The notes under the pieces were generated by a model, which was given only the letters and a program-made list of their open reading frames with translations, had not been told where the DNA came from and did not search any database. Of a stretch of DNA of 64,000 nucleotides, positions 45,937 through 56,654 are shown one piece after another. Source of the DNA: Moniliella sp. 'wahieum' (Eukaryota > Basidiomycota > Moniliellomycetes > Moniliellales > Moniliellaceae); contig RSEE01000049.1 of the NCBI GenBank assembly GCA_003971905.1, positions 62,001-126,000 of the forward strand, read 5' to 3'. A program made the position numbers and the translations under genes. Each line of letters opens with the position of its first letter. Within the stretch, counting starts at the first letter, position 1.

Positions 45937-47001
45937 GGTCGAAATGGTTTGAGAGGGGGTGGAAGAGAGGAGAGGGAAAGGGCAGCCAAACTATAAGCAC
46001 TTGAAAAAAATGGAGGCTCGGTGCAACCGGTCGTGCGATAGCGCCAGCTGACGTAATTAAGGTGACAGCCGCCGCCGGGGCAAAAGGGGAGGGCGAATGA
46101 TTAATGACGCGCGACGCGTGACGCATGATACATGACGCATGACGCATGACGCGCAGGACAAAGAGACGTCGCCGTTTCTGTGCTTCATCCCACGGCACGC
46201 ATATAATATCGCCCCGCCGTGGTGTAGGAGCAGAGGCCACGGCGCGTAATAGAAAGCTAGGCGGATAGTTAATCAAGCGAGGGACGTAGGATAACCCACT
46301 CATGTCGCCAGCAGCGCGCCAGCTAATCCTAGCTGCCGACGCAGTGGCTAACCACACACACTTTTTTATGTATAGCCCACCCCTACTACAGAGCGGCCTC
46401 TGTAAGCTGGCTGTTGGTGTCCATTTTTGGGTCGCGCCCCGTTTCCCACCATGGAGGGTAATTACCGGCGATCCTTGCTTGCTTCGAGTCGACCAATTGA
46501 GATGCCAGCAGGCCTGCTATACTGGCACACACACAACAAATGCATATGACGCTTGTGATGGCATCACGGGGTGGCTCGTGCGTTTGTGGCCATCAAGGTC
46601 CTCTTCGTCGGTTCACAATGACTCTCAACCTCAGGCCAAGAAGGGATATCTCCGTGTGTTTCTTGCGTCTGGTTTCCAAGATCTGCAACCGCAGGCCGGG
46701 TGGCGCCTAGTCTCTCGATGCCCCTGGAGGTGTCCCGACGGCTGGCCTAGAACACCCCCACAACCACCTTAGGTGCAATTGCATCGCTCTCGACGGCCAT
46801 CAAATCCAGGACTCCCAGCCCTCAATACCGCCGAGTTGCATCATACTATGAGATGCACTGAGATCTAACGTCTGAGCTGTGTAGATTGATGCGAACGAAT
46901 AAGATGTCGGTGGCATTTCTGATACGAGCGAATTTACGAACACAGAGAGGAACAGTAAGTGATGTTCCATAGGGGACGTCCGCAAGTGAGAGTGAGAGGA
47001 T
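45937..47001. other. Intergenic, no gene recognised
   Basis: Begins with the 5' flank of the SRP40-like gene. A CATGACGCATGACGC / GACGCGTGACGC cluster lies at about 46105-46155. The 46302-46772 (+) frame has no motif or promoter. Confidence 0.5.
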
Positions 47002-48582
47002 CTACCCCCAAGGGCGTCTACAACCAAACAGTATGCCCACTTTTAAGGAGAGAAGGAAGAAGAAAGAAAAACTAGGATATAGACGATATAGACAGTATCG
47101 GGGTCCGAGGTTAGGCTTCCAGTGGATGGGACGTTGTCTTCTCGTACTCTTCAGGGGTACTATGGTGGTCAACCGTTGGAGTGATGTCGTCGGGGGAGTG
47201 GGAGGCAATGCTGATGCCCGAATGGGGATCTTGCACATCCTCAGTCCCATGGGTTGGTACATTGCCTCTTCCCCCACTTGGGCCAGGTCAATGCCCAGCA
47301 ACTCATCCTCCTCTGTCACGCGGAAGTGACAATAGGGAATGCGATCAATCGCAAACAACAAAATCATGGTCACCACAAAACTCCAACCTACGCCGTAGCA
47401 CGAGTCGGCGATTTGGTACCCGAGCTGGATGTAGTGGTGGTTGATCCACCCGCCCGGAATGGGGGTGGAGAGGTCAAAGGATGCCACGCGATTGTCGGCA
47501 AACAAGCCGGTCAGCACGTTGCCCACCACGCCACCAATCGCATGCGCGGCAAAAATGTCAAGCGAATCGTCAATCTGAAGCAAAGACTTGATCCCCGTAC
47601 CAAAGTTGCACGCCGTCGCACCTACCACGCCAAACACGAGACTGGACGGGGTGGAAACGTACCCGCTCGCAGGGGTGATGGCCACCAGGCCACTGATCAC
47701 GCCCGAGCAAAACCCCACCGCGGACCATTTGCGCTCCAACCGGTAGTCCCACAGCATCCACGTCACCCCGCCCACGGAAGCAGCCACAATGGTGACCATT
47801 GAAGCCTGCACCGCACGCAGGTTGGCGCCCAAGGCCGAGCCGCCATTGAACCCGATCCAGCCCACCCAGAGAAAGACGGTACCGAGAACAACGTGGGAAA
47901 CATTGTAGGGCCGATAGGCGAGGCGGTCCGTGCCGTATCCACTTCGTTTGCCCAGGAACATACTGATCGCCAGCGCACCGACGCCCGAGGTAGTATGCAC
48001 AGGCGTTCCACCGGCAAAGTCGAGCCCACCCATATTGTTGGACCAGCCCACGCCAACGTTCCAGGTAGCGTTGGCGATCGGGTTGTAGACAATGGTAGAC
48101 CAGCAAAAGGCAAAGAGCAGCATGGGTCCTAGCCGTGCACGATCGGCAAAGGCCCCGCACGCAATGACGGGCGTGATGGCGGCAAACATGCCCTGGTACA
48201 GACAAAACAGCAGTTGGGGGATGGCGGTCGAACCCGATGAGGGTTGGAGATCGACATTGATCAAGCCAAAGTGTTTGAGGTCGCCAATGAAGCCGCTGCC
48301 AGGGGGAGAAGGCGAGAGAAAAGCCCCAGAAGAACCACTCAAAGAAACGACAGCCATCACCGCCACACTCATCCAGATCATCGACAGAGCATTCTTGCGC
48401 CGCAGTAGACCGCCGTAAAAGTAGCCCAGACCGGGGATCATGAGCATGACGAGAGCCGAGGCGGTGATCATCCAGGCCAGGTCGCCTAGGTTGTACACCA
48501 TCTCGGCTCCGTCGACCCAGAAGGAAATGTTGCCATCGGGAGTGAGGCTTGCGTTGTAGGTGGCAGCGATGTTGGACCCCAT
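47002..48582 (-). CDS. Ammonium transporter, AMT/MEP family
   Basis: A plasma-membrane ammonium permease or sensor with 11 TM helices. MGSNIAATYNASL is followed by LGDLAWMITASALVMLMIPG, LGYFYGGLLRRKNALSMIW, ACGAFADRARLGPMLLFAF, the signature GGLDFAGGTPVHTTSGVGAL (with the conserved D and H), VFLWVGWIGFNGGSALG and DDSLDIFAAHAIGGVVGNVL (second pore His). The family's EWFFWGFSLAF is present only in another frame at 48307-48349, bracketed by two compensating shifts. The tail after about 47260 does not resemble the usual acidic C-terminus and may be frame-shifted. Divergent from the PIP kinase gene with about 1.5 kb between. The start at 48582 gives normal family length. Confidence 0.95.
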   Translation of the reverse strand: MGSNIAATYNASLTPDGNISFWVDGAEMVYNLGDLAWMITASALVMLMIPGLGYFYGGLLRRKNALSMIWMSVAVMAVVSLSGSSGAFLSPSPPGSGFIGDLKHFGLINVDLQPSSGSTAIPQLLFCLYQGMFAAITPVIACGAFADRARLGPMLLFAFCWSTIVYNPIANATWNVGVGWSNNMGGLDFAGGTPVHTTSGVGALAISMFLGKRSGYGTDRLAYRPYNVSHVVLGTVFLWVGWIGFNGGSALGANLRAVQASMVTIVAASVGGVTWMLWDYRLERKWSAVGFCSGVISGLVAITPASGYVSTPSSLVFGVVGATACNFGTGIKSLLQIDDSLDIFAAHAIGGVVGNVLTGLFADNRVASFDLSTPIPGGWINHHYIQLGYQIADSCYGVGWSFVVTMILLFAIDRIPYCHFRVTEEDELLGIDLAQVGEEAMYQPMGLRMCKIPIRASALPPTPPTTSLQRLTTIVPLKSTRRQRPIHWKPNLGPRYCLYRLYPSFSFFFLLSLKVGILFGCRRPWG

Positions 48583-50069
48583 TGGGACGGGTGTTGGTGG
48601 CGGGGGAAGGAGGGGGGAGAACGCCAAGGCCGGACGAAGATCAACGCTATGGAGGCAAGAATGGGCTGCTGCCCAAACCAACTGACGGTACTGAAGAGTC
48701 GCCGGAAGCCTGGCCAGCTCGACTGCTGCTGGGCGCCGTCGAGAGACAAAGCGGGAGCGCGGGGGTGGCAAGCGACAGGCAGAAGGCGGGAGACTGGCCC
48801 TCTGCCAGCGTCCGAACGGACGGACGACGGGCGGGAGAGGTGGCGCGTGCGAAACTGCCTGGGCGGCAGCAGGCGAGGAGGCAGGATATACGTTTTGTAT
48901 GTGGTGGCAGCCCAGCCGTAGGTTAGATAAGAGGCGCCCCGCTTATCGATCCAGCACGCCTGTCTCACTCCCACCAGCAGTCGCCACCGGCCACACTGCC
49001 GCCGTGCCCCACCCGCCGACCCGCCGCCCGTCCCGCATCGAGCATCCCCGTCCCCCGTCCAACGCCAGTCAGGCCTCAGGCCTCAGGGCACTGCACAGAG
49101 TTATATATACCGACAGAGCGCATTAGTATGAACTCTCCTTTTTGCCTGGTCCCGTAGTCGGGGGCAGAGAGGAGAGCCACACCACACCAGCCACCCCCTT
49201 CGCTCTTCGGCAGGGCTCTGCGCAGTAAGGTACGAGAACCGCAGCCGTCGTGGGTGTGGTGCTTTTATACATGGACACTTTTGTTGGTGTGTGGAGCACC
49301 GCACTTGGGGTTGGAGCTTCACATGCTTGTCACAGTCACATGTTACAGCCAACCTGATCGACCCCCTGGACACCAGAGACCTGCGACTGGTGACCGGCTG
49401 TGACATGTGACATGTGACATGTGACCTATGACGAGGAGGAAAACAATCATAAAAGCGAAACGTGATCACCGTAAGTTTTTTTGAACGTTGAACCAAGAAT
49501 GAGATGGGGGTGCGGACGATCGCGAGAGGGGGGTGAGCGACATGCTTCGGCCCACGAACGAGGGGGACGGTGCAGTTGAGGGAGGGGAGGCAGCTAGTCA
49601 GGCGTCATGCGCAGGCGGGTGACCCGGTGACGTGGCGAGGGCGAGAAGGCGGGACTGCCGCGGTGCGTGCGGCAAGGGGGTGGGGGGGCGTGCGTGTGCG
49701 TGTGACATGTGAATGTAAGGGGAGGGCGGGGCGGCGGGGGCGGGGCGGAAGCGGCGGCGGATTCCGCGCGGGCGCGTGTGACATGGGCGCATGGGCCAGA
49801 GCGTGGAGGGCTACACTAGTCAGCATTTCGCCAGCCCATCGCAAGGAGTAAGGAGCCATCAGCCATCGGCATCCCTCAGCCAGCAGCCGCCCGCCGCTCG
49901 CTTCCACGCCCGTCCCCTCCACGCCCGTCCCCGCGCCCACTCTCTGGCTGCGCTCAGCCTTCTCGCTGCCGCTGCTGCCTCTGCTTGCGCTGCCTTCACT
50001 CCCGCCGCCTCCACTCCCGCTGCCTCGCCGCTGCCATGCCACTGCCTCCACTCCGCCGCTGCCTCCGCC
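48583..50069. other. Divergent intergenic region, AMT / PIP5K
   Basis: Contains a GTGACATGTGACATGTGACA cluster (49399-49424), GGCCTCAGG words (about 49070-49087) and G-rich sequence (49530-49790). A frame open from 49791 is continuous with the PIP kinase but is low-complexity before 50070. Confidence 0.5.
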
Positions 50070-52878
50070 ATGGGCTCGGCCAGCGCACCGGCCACCCCCG
50101 CCGGCCACCCGTCCGCTTCCTTGGCCGCACCCCGCCCCCACTGCCCAACCGCCGCCCCCTCCCCGCCGCCGCCCCCGCTCTCCTCCCTCGCCGGCATCTC
50201 CCCCCGCCTGCTCCCCCAGCGCCGCAAGGGCTCCCATGCCGCCTCCCGCTCCCAGCCCGACTCCTCCGCACCAGCCGCCCCGCCAGCTCCACCTCTCTCG
50301 ACGACGCGCCCCCACTCCGCCAGCTCGCCCGCATCCAGCACACCCGCCGCCGACACCCAGCTGGTCCGTGTCCTGGACGATGCGACGGGCGAGGTGGTCG
50401 ACCTGCAGCTGGACCGCTCCGAGGCCTACCCGCGCCTCGCCCCGCACGCTATCCGCCCCGCCTCGCCCTTCGCATCCCCCGCCCGAGGAGGAGCAGGCGG
50501 CCTGGATCCCGCGCCTCGACGTGCTCAGCCGGCTGCAGAAGCTGCGCGCCAGCAGCGCCACTCCGGCCGACGACTCGCGCGATCCCAGCTCTCCTCCAGC
50601 CAACCCGTCCAGCCCGCCGCCGCGGAGGAGGAAACCGAAGAGCTGGTCCCACCGCCCCGCGCCCAGTCTGCGCCGTACAACCCCGTCCACCTGCCCAATC
50701 GCACCTCCACCTCCGACTCGGCTAGCACCATTGCCCACGCCTCCTCCTCGCGCCCAGTCTCCGGGCCAGCACTTCCTCCTCTCTCTGCGCGCGCTCTCCT
50801 ATCTCGCCCCTTGGGCTGGAACCCGTTCCACCCGCCGCATTTCGGAGGCAGCTCCATCCCAACTTCCTTCTCCGCTCCCGAACCTCCCTGGCAACCAGTG
50901 ATCGTTCCCACCCGCCCACCCGCTCAACGGGGCGGCTGCCCAGTTGGTCGTCCAGCCCCTCCGGGCGCAAGTCAGGGCCGCCTGTCCCCTATTATTGGCT
51001 CGGCCAATCCTGTCTCGCCACCGCCGAGGTACATACCGGCGACGCCTCTTTTGACCAGGAAGCAAACGCTAATGCGCAGCGCATGTACCGCGCTCGACGT
51101 GGGCGGAAAGAAGAAGCGCGAGATCCGGGGGCAAGGGCCAACTGATCGATGCTGGGCATGCAAATTATGTGCTGATGTACCACATGCTGCTGACGGGGAT
51201 TCGTATTGCCGTATCTCGCGCACAGCACCGCCCCCGCGCCCCCGCTTGACCGAGAACGATTTCGCTCCCAGCATAAGTTTACCTTTGACATTGTGGGCAA
51301 CGAGTTGGAGCCAGGAAGGCGCAGTATGCGTTGCGTTCAAGGATTATGCGGGCCCGATCTTTCGCTCGTTGCGGGAACACTTTAAGTTGGACACGGCGGA
51401 TTATCTGTTGAGTTTGACAAGCAAGTACCTCCTCTCGGAGCTTGGATCGCCGGGCAAGAGCGGGTCCTTCTTCTACTACTCGGGTGATTATCGATTCATC
51501 ATCAAGACCATCCGCCGGTGGAACATACATTTCTACTTTCCATCTTACCTGCCTACCACGAGCATGTGGAGCACAACCCAAACACGCTGCTCAGCCGCTT
51601 TTATGGCCTGCACCGGGTCAAGCTCCCGGGCGGGAAAAAGTGCATTTCGTCGTGATGAACAATCTCTTCCCCCCGCACATGGACATTCACGAGACGTACG
51701 ACCTTAAGGCTCCACTGCCGGGCGCGAATTCCCAGAGGAGACGCTCAAGGAAAGAAAGGCGGGCCTGGGGCAATGGGGGTGGTAATGAAGGACTTGAACT
51801 GGTTACGACGTGGGCGGAAGATCCTTCTTCCCGAGGCCAAGCGCCAAGCGTTTGAGGCGCAACTGAGACGGGATGTGGCGCTGTTGTCACGTTTACGGAT
51901 CATGGACTATTCCCTGTTGATTGGCATCCACGATTTGCAGCGGGGCAACAAGGAAAATCTACGTCAAGAAGGGTTGCACCTGTTCCAGGCGGATGCCCGC
52001 ACGCCACGACCGCTCCGGATGGCTGTGACACGGTCGGACCCTACTCGCTGAGTTACACGGGAGCCGACCTGCGCCACAACATTCTACAGCGAAGAAGGCG
52101 GCACCCGGTCCGTCGGCGGCGGCGAGATCTACTTTATGGGCTCATCGATCTCTTTACTTCGTACAACTCGATCAAACGCGGCGAGCACCTGTACAAGACA
52201 GTGACCACCCCAGATTCCACCTCCATCTCCGCATTGCCTCCGGCCGCGTACGCCCAACGTTTCCTCGCTTTCATTCTCACTGCCACCGACCCTCAGGCCG
52301 AATGGACACGGCCCCCTTCCTGGCCCTTGTTGCTACCCAGCTTCAGGAACACGCAGCACACCTCGCCTCCCATGCTCTCCTCCCATCAACCTACACCTAC
52401 CATGTCCCTCGCTTCCTCTCGCGTCCATCGCACCCGCCAGGCCTACCGATTCTTCCACGCCCACCCACTCCGATCGGGATCCCAGTCCCAACTCCAATCC
52501 CAATCCAATTCCAACCCCAATCCCCTCTCGATCCCAATCCCTCCCCATCCCAACCCCGATTCCAATTTCCAGCCCAATTCCCAGCCCAATCAACTACCTA
52601 CACCTACCGCGCGGCACGCGACCTCGATCACGATCGCTTGGCCCGGCCCGGTCGCTCTGGACAAGTTAGTTTCCTCCACATCTCTTGCCCCTTGCTCCTT
52701 GCCCCTTGCTCCCTTGCCCCTTGTCCCTTCCTTGCCATCCATTTTTGTTGCTCGCGGTGTGCGGCTCGTTAACGGCGGTACGCGGTACCGGTTCATTCGC
52801 ACCGGCTCGGAACTCTTCTCTCTCCTTGCCCCTTTCCCACGGGTCGCGTGCTGCGTGACATGGACATGTGACATATGA
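50070..52878 (+). CDS. MSS4: Phosphatidylinositol-4-phosphate 5-kinase (Mss4-like)
   Basis: The kinase that makes PI(4,5)P2 at the plasma membrane. The start at 50070 (GCCATGGGC) opens a Pro/Ser/Ala-rich N-terminus. A segment TGEVVDLQLDRSEAYPRLAP is followed by EEEQAAWIPRLDVLSRLQKL. The kinase domain shows KDYAGPIFRSLREHF, LGSPGKSGSFFYYSGDYRFI (Gly-rich loop region), IIKTIRR with the conserved Lys, NTLLSRFYGLHRVKLPGGKK, HFVVMNNLFPP, IHETYDLK and, past a shift, DLNWLRRGRKI and RIMDYSLLIGIHDL (catalytic region). Then GLIDLFTSYNSIKRGEHLYK (activation segment side) and PPAAYAQRFLAFI near the family's end. A low-complexity Pro/Asn/Ser tail may follow, or the true stop lies shortly after 52290. Many frame changes (for example 50480, 50640, 51150, 51320, 51520, 51560, 51710, 51760, 52050 and 52120). 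Confidence 0.9.
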
Positions 52879-54055
52879 CATTATTTCATCTCTAAGTAAG
52901 GACTAGGTACTTGGTTCGCCTCATGATCATCGTCCCCTACTGGTGAGTGGGACGCACATATACATCCACCATCCATACAACTATTCTTCTGCATTGAGCA
53001 TCCCTCCCCCCCTCCTACTGCTATACTGCGCGCTCGCGGCGATGAGCGGGAAGGTGGTGGTGGCTAGCCTAGGAATCTAGGTTTGCAGGTGTGCTTGCGG
53101 GGTTCCAGATTCTGGTGTAGTCTCAATAAGGCCATAGGACATGGGTGCACGGTGAAGTTCCAGCGACGCACAGGCCAAATCAATGGATTGATTATTGATT
53201 GAATCGCAGGACTACTGACAGGTGAGGGTAGGTGACCCCAAGTCACCCAATCGTGGATCTAGTACTAGCATCTGCTGCGGAGGCAAAGGCAATGCAACAG
53301 GCCCGTTGCACCGACCCTGCGCCTCAGCCTGCAGCCAACCTGGGGCCCCAGCTGGGGCCCAGCTGTGCGCTCGGACCGCCCGACCTCCCTCCCTCCCAAA
53401 GCGGAGGGGCCGTTGAACATTGCAAACCCACCCCTGTGGCTTCCGCGGGCTGATCGATGATCCGTGATGGGTGCTCCGTGACGCGTGACGTCGGAATATC
53501 TCAGATCTCAAGTGCCGGTCTCAGTACCTCAGTTCAAGGTTGCAATTTCAGTTCTGCGTTTCTCTCGCCACATGCCCTGGTCGACTGGCTGGCTGGCGGG
53601 CGCGGATAGCGGTCGCCGCTCAGGCTGAGCGCAGACGGAAACGCCGTGCCATTAGCGTTTGGCATTCCACGTCTACCAACCAGCTTCGCCCGACGGGTGC
53701 GTGCTTCGGAGAAGCCGTGGGGGGCGGCGCAGAAGAAGCTACTCTGTGGCGGAGGAGGACGCGCTTGCCACTTGGCTCTGAGCACTTGGCTCTGGGCGTG
53801 TACCGTGTACCGCCACCACGTCCGAGTGAGACGTGGGTCGCGAAGAGAGACAGGGTGGTATACTGTGGTGACGGGGCTGATGCAGCATTGGTGGCATGGC
53901 AAGCTTTCGTTGGGTGGCTCACTTTGGTGACCGTATCTCGCTACGAGCCACCACCGATGGAAGGTCCGCTAGCTTCCTTACTCATACGTTCCTCCCCCTC
54001 CCTCTGCGACGAATGGAGAGAAGGAGGGGGGAAGGCGAGCAGAGCAGGGGAAGGT
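52879..54055. other. Intergenic, no gene recognised
   Basis: No supported gene; TATATA at about 54055-54060 followed by a CT-rich leader. GGGGCCCCAGCTGGGGCCC, an imperfect palindrome, lies near 53342-53360. Confidence 0.45.
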
Positions 54056-54220
54056 ATATACTCTTCTACCAGTGGGTTTATATCATGTTGCCAGAGCAGA
54101 GCCTTTGTCTCTCATATACAATCCCTTTGGCCTCCAGCCTTTGTCTCTTCCTCAGACGAGCCTTTGTCTCCTTCCCCCTTTTTGGCCCCTTTCCTAACCT
54201 GCTCTTCGTACCTTAACAAT

Positions 54221-54740
54221 ATGGCCTCGATCGTACGTCCCTTGTCCATCTCACATCTCATGCCGCGCTAGCCTGGGCGAGGCAAAAGAGAAACGGAAGC
54301 TGACTGAACAGGTGCCTCACTTGCCTCACATCTCACACCGTATTCTCATTAGATCGATTCGGTTTTCTGCCCTTCCTGTGGCACCTCTACCCCTTCTTCG
54401 GTACCGTGGACCGTCCATTGCTCCATTTGCTACAAATGCTTTGGTTCTGCGTAGCCTTCCACCACTCGAAGCCCCCCCACTGTCATGGTCACGGTCATTA
54501 GCCACCCGAACAACAGCCCCGAGCCACGGATCTCACAAGTCGCACCGGTCTCACGGCTCTCTCACGAGCTATATACGTCGGGACGGCATGACAACGTCGG
54601 ACGACCGAGATGGGGAGAACAAAGAGGCAACACGCAACACGCAACACGCAACAAAAAAGATCCCAAAGGGTCTCTCTAAGTCACTAGTCAGGGTTGCATA
54701 TGGTTGTACTATTATCTTTCTTTCTTTGTTACGGTTTTGA
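54221..54740 (+). CDS. Candidate small gene, possible mitochondrial protein
   Basis: A TATA-like box (54056-54060) and a strongly CT-rich leader precede an ATG at 54221. The 4-codon first exon (MASI) ends at a canonical donor gtacgt (54233). The acceptor cag at 54311 follows a ctgac/ctgaac branch-like site, giving a 79-nt intron. Exon 2 continues in frame for 142 codons: VPHLPHISHRILIRSIRFSA and onwards, Arg/Ser/Leu/Pro-rich with one acidic residue in the first 100, as in mitochondrial presequences. It ends with a hydrophobic stretch, VAYGCTIIFLSLLRF. No family recognised. The gene structure is the main support. Confidence 0.3.
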
Positions 54741-55028
54741 AGGGGTACACGGTTTATACCCATTTGCAACTACCATGCTGTGCTGTTACGCGTACAGTCA
54801 CCATGCCCTCCCCTCTCGCCCTCTCCATCTCATCTGTCCCCGCGCGCGATTGAATGCGGTGGATCAATCTGGTGTATGTGTTTAGCAATGTACTCTAGTG
54901 GCCTTGGAGCGGAAAAGGAAAAGGAAAAGGAAAAGTGTACATCTCTCGTGAATTCATACACGTTACCGATTCAGGCTGGGACAACAAGCGAAATCCTATA
55001 AGCCAATATATATTATACGAGGAGGACC
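54741..55028. other. Intergenic, AT-rich
   Basis: No gene. It includes an AAAAGG iteration (54912-54935) and an AT-rich stretch (54990-55020) directly before the double hairpin. Confidence 0.5.
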
Positions 55029-55069
55029 ACCGGGCCTACGGCCCGGTCGGCTGGGGCTTCGCCCCAGCT
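55029..55069 (+). repeat. Tandem GC-rich double hairpin
   Basis: Two perfect hairpins of the same design. CCGGGCC-tac-GGCCCGG lies at 55030-55046. CTGGGGC-ttc-GCCCCAG lies at 55051-55067. Each has a 7-bp stem, extended by a flanking pair, and a 3-nt loop, with 4 nt between them. The form matches the double-hairpin elements and GC clusters described in fungal mitochondrial genomes, but the surroundings look nuclear. Confidence 0.85.
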
Positions 55070-56297
55070 TGGTGCTGCGTCGCCACCTAACACCGTTCCA
55101 CCGTCGCCACCTTAGTCACCGTAGCCACGTTCCCCTCGCCACCTTAGCCACCGTTCCAACGGCCACCGTTCCACGCTGGAACCCTTCCACGCTGGAAAGA
55201 CGAAATAATATCACCGATTGTGCTGGTGGCTGGGACGGTGGCTGCGAACCCAGTGGCTTACGCGATGATGACCTAAACTGTGACAGCTGTGGCACAGCCT
55301 TTTTTGGAGGAATCTTATGAAGTAGAGATATCAGGCTCGCTCATTCTCAAGAGCGTGTGCGGTAATTGCTCGTACCACTCACACTGGTTCCTACTAACAC
55401 CCACAGGCCACATAGACCAGGACGCGATTCTCCAGTAGTATCCATCCGTCCCCCATGGACCCAATATGTTCGATCCAATGTCATTGTACGCAAAATATCG
55501 GGGCTTGTGGGAAACCCGAAGAGCGCCCAGAGAGAAGGACGGTACCCTGGGGCAAACCCCGATAATCGGAGACTTTGGGAAGGGCAGGCTGAGATGCACG
55601 TGGGCCACGCCACTGGCCAGGGCGAGCACCACTGCAGATGGAGGCCTATATTCAAAAGATCTGATACTGTTCCACGCCACACAATATATGCTTCAAAGGA
55701 AAGGGATGGACGACACAAAACAACCATCACAGTCCTCTCAGTAATTCTATAGAAATCGACTCAGGTTGTGACTATTACAGGCTCACCGATCCGTGCCAAG
55801 CCCCGTGCGTATACGGACCACTGCCACGTCCATCGTTACACACATTGTGATCCCGGCCGCGTCATGTTGGATGAACAGTGACCAAAGGTATATATTAATC
55901 GGCCCGCTCGAGCCTTCTCTCTTCTTCCCCCTACTAATAACACATCTTGTTTCTGAGATAAGCCATATACGCACTGCACCATCTACTACTATTACATACG
56001 ATTCCAGTTTCTTGACCGTCATTAAGGTGTCTATCCCGGTAGGGGGGAAGGAATAATGATGGCCACACACGCGGTCTTGGCCAGCCTGCGGCGCCGGCTT
56101 TAATTGGCAGCGGGCGCGGTCAGCGAGCCTTTTTGCTTGACCTTCAATATTGACTCTCCTGGCTGGCTCGTGAGCTGCTACCTGACTGGACTGGACGGGG
56201 TCCGACGGGTTTCTGTGGGTTGAGCATAAAACGTACAACAGCGAAAATGGTCTGGCGGTGATGCTGATGATGATTGGTTTCGTCACTGAGAAAAAAG
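55070..56297. other. Intergenic, degenerate CCACCGTT repeats on the left
   Basis: Immediately after the hairpins, 55078-55195 consists of degenerate CCACCGTTC / CCACCTTAG units. The rest holds overlapping frames (for example 55315-55680 on the minus strand) with no recognised motif. Confidence 0.5.
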
Positions 56298-56383
56298 TGG
56301 GTACGCCCGGGATTGAACCGAGGACCTCTTCCAAGATGAGAATTGCACCCAAAGGAAGCATGATACCACTACACCACGTACCC
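56298..56383 (-). tRNA. tRNA-Pro (TGG) with a 14-nt intron
   Basis: The acceptor GGGTACG pairs with CGTACCC. The anticodon stem CTTCC/GGAAG closes loop TTTGGGT after removal of a 14-nt intron at 56334-56347. The anticodon TGG is at 56349-56351. T arm CTCGG/CCGGG with loop TTCAATC. A T6 terminator follows on the minus strand. Confidence 0.95.
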
Positions 56384-56625
56384 GACTGGGAAGGGCGTTG
56401 CAGTAGCGCCTTTAGGCCTGTCGGTAGCAGGTCGAATCAGAATGGTCTGTCTGAGAGGACACTTGCCCTCTTTGTCCTTGTTTGTTTTTTGCGCCACGTA
56501 TTCCGCAGTGCCCCGCATGGATGCGCTGCAGCCATCACCCATCGTACTTCATATACATCACCCATCCCACGTGCCCTTCTCGCCCCCACACGACGCCGTG
56601 CACCAAACCGCAACAACGGGGGCAC

Positions 56626-56640
56626 AACCCTAACCCCCCC
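56626..56640 (+). promoter_or_regulatory. AACCCTAACC telobox / Tbf1-type site
   Basis: AACCCTAACCCCCCC lies 15-29 bp upstream of the TRS23 start. CCCTAA-type boxes are bound by Tbf1 or TRF-like proteins in promoters of many fungi. The inverse motif recurs just after the gene. Confidence 0.45.
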
Positions 56641-56654
56641 CCACCTTCCACACA

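Noticed and set aside
49605-50738. 377-codon minus-strand Gly/Arg-rich frame
   Set aside because: Mirror of the GC-rich, Pro/Ala-rich N-terminus of the PIP kinase; no motif.
55225-55275. tRNA-like stretch (GGTGGCTGCGAACCC)
   Set aside because: No acceptor stem, no anticodon arm and no terminator could be paired.
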